33,882 nucleotides of DNA. Origin: an uncultured Pseudovibrio sp. Its GTDB lineage: Bacteria; Pseudomonadota; Alphaproteobacteria; Rhizobiales; Stappiaceae. The translations under genes were made by a program, and so were the position numbers. Positions 31,910 through 33,882 of this stretch are shown here, piece after piece; within the stretch, counting starts at the first letter, position 1, and the number at the start of each line of letters is the position of its first letter. Under the pieces are notes generated by a model, which saw only the letters and a program-made list of their open reading frames with translations, did not search any database and was not told the origin of the DNA. The DNA lies in NCBI GenBank assembly GCA_947502585.1, contig CANNAV010000032.1:1-33882 (forward strand), written 5' to 3'.

Positions 31910-32284
31910 GTTTGAACTGTGTTCACGAGGCGTCTGGGCCGAGCCTGCAACGAAAAAAACTGTGGGCTGCAGATGACGACAGGAAATTGCGTTTCGGTTG
32001 TGTGGTTTATGGGAAATGGCATAAACATCTAATTTACATACACATATTAGTGACTATGTTTATATATTGGTGAAATATAGATGTATGTAACTACTTTTGA
32101 GTTCGCTCATAAAGTGAAGCTTTCCATGCCGCGTATTATTTTGGCATAAGTGAAGTTGCCTGTGACAATATGTCAGGTCAACAAGGCTGAGGATTTCATC
32201 AAAAGAGTTGAAACAACGATTTTATTTCAAGCTTTCTCGCTTGATTGAAACAAACCATCACATGTTGACTGGCAATAGCAAAAA
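31910..32284. other. Upstream region of second NSS transporter
   Basis: A 375-base AT-rich non-coding stretch. It contains TGACA-ATA-TGTCA (32163-32175), a short dyad of regulator-operator type, a TTGAAACAA direct repeat (32208-32216 and 32245-32253), and a TCAAGC/GCTTGA hairpin (32227-32244) between those repeats. These suggest regulated expression of the transporter, but no factor can be named. Confidence 0.4.
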
Positions 32285-33664
32285 ATGAAACGTGAGCAAT
32301 GGGGAAGCCGCTTCGGCTTCATTATGGCTGCTGCAGGGTCTGCGGTCGGTCTTGGTAATATCTGGAAATTCCCATACCTGGCAGGCACACAGGGCGGTGG
32401 CGCTTTTCTGGCAGTCTATCTTGTCTTCATGGCAACGATAGGTGCGGCGCTTATCATGGCTGAAATTGCCATTGGTCGTTCAGCGAAGAAAAATCCTGTC
32501 GGTGCTTTCCGGCTGTTGGGCGGCGGGCTGTGGTCTGTGACGGGTATGATTGGCGTGATCACCGGGTTCCTTATTCTATCCTACTACTCCGTTGTTGGCG
32601 GATGGACGGTTGCCTATCTGTTAAAAAGTGTGGCGGGTACTATCGAAACCACAAAGCCTGACCTGCTTGAAGCGCAATTTAGCGGCCTGGTTTCAGCGGT
32701 TTTGGAGCCCATTCTCTATCACGGTGTGTTCATGGTGCTGACCATTGGTATCGTGATTGCTGGTGTGGCTCAAGGTATTGAACGATCTGTCAAAATTCTG
32801 ATGCCTTTGTTGTTTATCCTGCTGATAGTTCTGGTGGTTCGCAGTGTGACGCTGCCGGGTGCATGGGAAGGTATTGAGTTCTTCCTCGTTCCTGACTGGT
32901 CGCAGGTGAATGGTGAGATGCTGCGTGCGGCTCTTGGGCAGGCGTTCTTCAGCCTGTCACTGGGCATGGGCGCGATGATCACCTACGGTTCCTATCTGGA
33001 TAAGGGTGCAGACATTCCGAATGCGTCCTGCTGGGTAGTGTTCCTCGCGGCGCTGGTTGGCGTGCTGGGTGGCTTGCTGGTTCTGCCGGCTGTGTTTGCC
33101 TTTGGCATGGATCCGGGTGCAGGTCCGGGCCTCACCTTTATCACTCTGCCAGCTGTGTTCGGCGAGATGATTGGCGGCTACCTGTTCCAGGTTATCTTTT
33201 TTGCCATGCTGCTGATTGCGGCGCTGACCTCTTCCATCTCATTGCTGGCTATCCCGGTGGCTTACTTCGCAGAGGAATACGGCATTGAGCGCAAATGGTC
33301 TGCGATTGTGGTGGGCATTGTGATCTTCCTGATCGGCATACCATGTTCACTTGCTCTGGGTATATGGGGTGAGTACAAGCTGTTCGGCATGAACTTCTTT
33401 GACCTGATGGTCTACGCCGTTGATTACTACACCCTGCCAATCGGCGGAATTCTGACCTCCCTGTTTGCTGGGTGGGTTGTCCTTGAAAAGATGCGCAAAG
33501 AGCTGAGCAATGACGGCTCTTTAACCTTCAGGTGGATTGGTGCCTTTACCTGGATCATGCGGATCGTGGCTCCTCTGGCGGTAACCTGGGTGATGTTGAG
33601 CGCTCTGTTTGGTGAAAGGCTAGCGGCCATCTGGGTGATGCTGAGCGGATTGCTGTGGAACTGA
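32285..33664 (+). CDS. Sodium-dependent transporter, NSS (SNF) family, second copy
   Basis: A paralogue of the transporter at 30224, sharing the opening WGSRFGFIMAAAGSAVGLGN then IWKFPYL, the GGGAFLAVYLVF block, LGMGAMITYGSYLDKGADIP and ALTSSISLLAIPVAYFAEEY. Eleven LeuT-fold helices are expected; inner membrane. At 459 residues it is 15 longer than the first copy. The surplus is at the C-terminus, where TWVMLSALFG is followed 15 residues later by IWVMLSGLLW, encoded by a 45-base-spaced repeat. Substrate unknown. The ATG has only a weak upstream ribosome binding site. A terminator follows. The paralogy suggests tandem duplication and later divergence. Confidence 0.95.
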   Translation: MKREQWGSRFGFIMAAAGSAVGLGNIWKFPYLAGTQGGGAFLAVYLVFMATIGAALIMAEIAIGRSAKKNPVGAFRLLGGGLWSVTGMIGVITGFLILSYYSVVGGWTVAYLLKSVAGTIETTKPDLLEAQFSGLVSAVLEPILYHGVFMVLTIGIVIAGVAQGIERSVKILMPLLFILLIVLVVRSVTLPGAWEGIEFFLVPDWSQVNGEMLRAALGQAFFSLSLGMGAMITYGSYLDKGADIPNASCWVVFLAALVGVLGGLLVLPAVFAFGMDPGAGPGLTFITLPAVFGEMIGGYLFQVIFFAMLLIAALTSSISLLAIPVAYFAEEYGIERKWSAIVVGIVIFLIGIPCSLALGIWGEYKLFGMNFFDLMVYAVDYYTLPIGGILTSLFAGWVVLEKMRKELSNDGSLTFRWIGAFTWIMRIVAPLAVTWVMLSALFGERLAAIWVMLSGLLWN

Positions 33665-33687
33665 CATTGTTTACAATCTGAGAATGC

Positions 33688-33725
33688 AAAACACCCCGAT
33701 CAGAACTGATCAGGGTGTTTTTGTG
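33688..33725 (+). terminator. Intrinsic terminator after second NSS transporter
   Basis: AAACACCCCGATCAG pairs with CTGATCAGGGTGTTT (one C-A mismatch) around AA, followed by TTGTG. Confidence 0.85.
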
Positions 33726-33860
33726 TAAGAGTTGTGCATATGCTAACGAAAGTCATAGTAACGGGGCGCCATTTTCAGAGGTGGCTCGGGGAAGCTGGAC
33801 AGGTAGTATAAGTGGAATTTGCTCCTGAAACTGGCATGATGCCAGGAACAGGAGAGTTAC

Positions 33861-33882
33861 ATGGCAAGACGTCCCCGACGCA
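33861..33882 (+). CDS. Start of a gene at the window edge, probably IS3-family orfA
   Basis: ATG with AGGAGAGTTAC before it opens MARRPRR, cut by the window end after seven codons. Many IS3-family OrfA proteins begin MARRPRRNH, and the leader (a CTGGCATGATGCCAG dyad then GAACAGGAG) resembles the 5' end of such elements. If so, the left end of an insertion sequence lies between about 33725 and 33800. Seven codons are too few for certainty. Confidence 0.45.

Noticed and set aside
1-33882. CRISPR array, prophage or defence cassette
   Set aside because: No regularly spaced direct repeats, no cas, phage structural or toxin-antitoxin genes were recognised on either strand.

Overview
The window reads as chromosome of a marine-type alphaproteobacterium. 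The supports are cysE followed directly by a DUF3126 gene, folE-hisI followed by a patatin gene, a NifU-like gene next to yidD and then thrS, a PAS_5/PilZ pair, a DUF2336 gene, and a bacterial transglutaminase-like cysteine peptidase. Base composition is moderate with AT-rich intergenic stretches. The Stappiaceae/Pseudovibrio neighbourhood is my best guess, but this is inference from gene content and not a measured placement.

Layout. 1-3.1 kb: a decayed alpha/beta-hydrolase gene, then cysE, DUF3126, a small membrane protein and a gamma-carbonic-anhydrase-like hexapeptide protein, all on +. 3.1-5.6 kb (minus): an exported transglutaminase-like cysteine peptidase, a tandem-PilZ protein and a PAS_5 protein. 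5.6-10.9 kb: rhomboid protease, CBS-pair protein, then patatin, hisI and folE on minus, then NifU-like and yidD on +. 11-17.6 kb: small exported protein, tRNA-Tyr, ASCH protein meeting a GT4 glycosyltransferase tail to tail, thrS, an acyltransferase remnant and a triple-repeat exported protein. 17.9-22.8 kb: nitroreductase and flavin reductase pair, a degenerate CitE-like protein, SLT lytic transglycosylase, DUF2336 and Hpt proteins. 22.9-23.8 kb: a graveyard of IS21 and IS30 fragments behind nadK. 23.9-29.4 kb: nadK, a candidate sRNA, anmK, an OmpW-type porin, an HxlR regulator and a nitronate monooxygenase. 29.5-33.9 kb: a small exported Cys-containing protein, two paralogous NSS sodium symporters separated by a 42-codon small gene, and the first codons of what looks like an IS3-family orfA at the right edge.

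Most genes are housekeeping or conserved alphaproteobacterial genes: cysteine, histidine and folate or queuosine-precursor synthesis, NADP supply, cell-wall recycling, and threonyl- and tyrosyl-tRNA supply. c-di-GMP and phosphorelay signalling is represented by the PilZ and Hpt proteins. I found no CRISPR array, phage, toxin-antitoxin or recognised defence system. The less explained signals are (1) two abutting hairpins with a U-tract on + between two minus-strand genes (25054-25121), (2) a nested multi-stem element at 5852-5927, (3) small ORFs with good ribosome binding sites at 9895-9978 and 31727-31855, and (4) the CitE-like protein that has lost expected active-site residues. Start sites were moved inward from the longest frame where a Shine-Dalgarno sequence favoured it; each such choice is stated.
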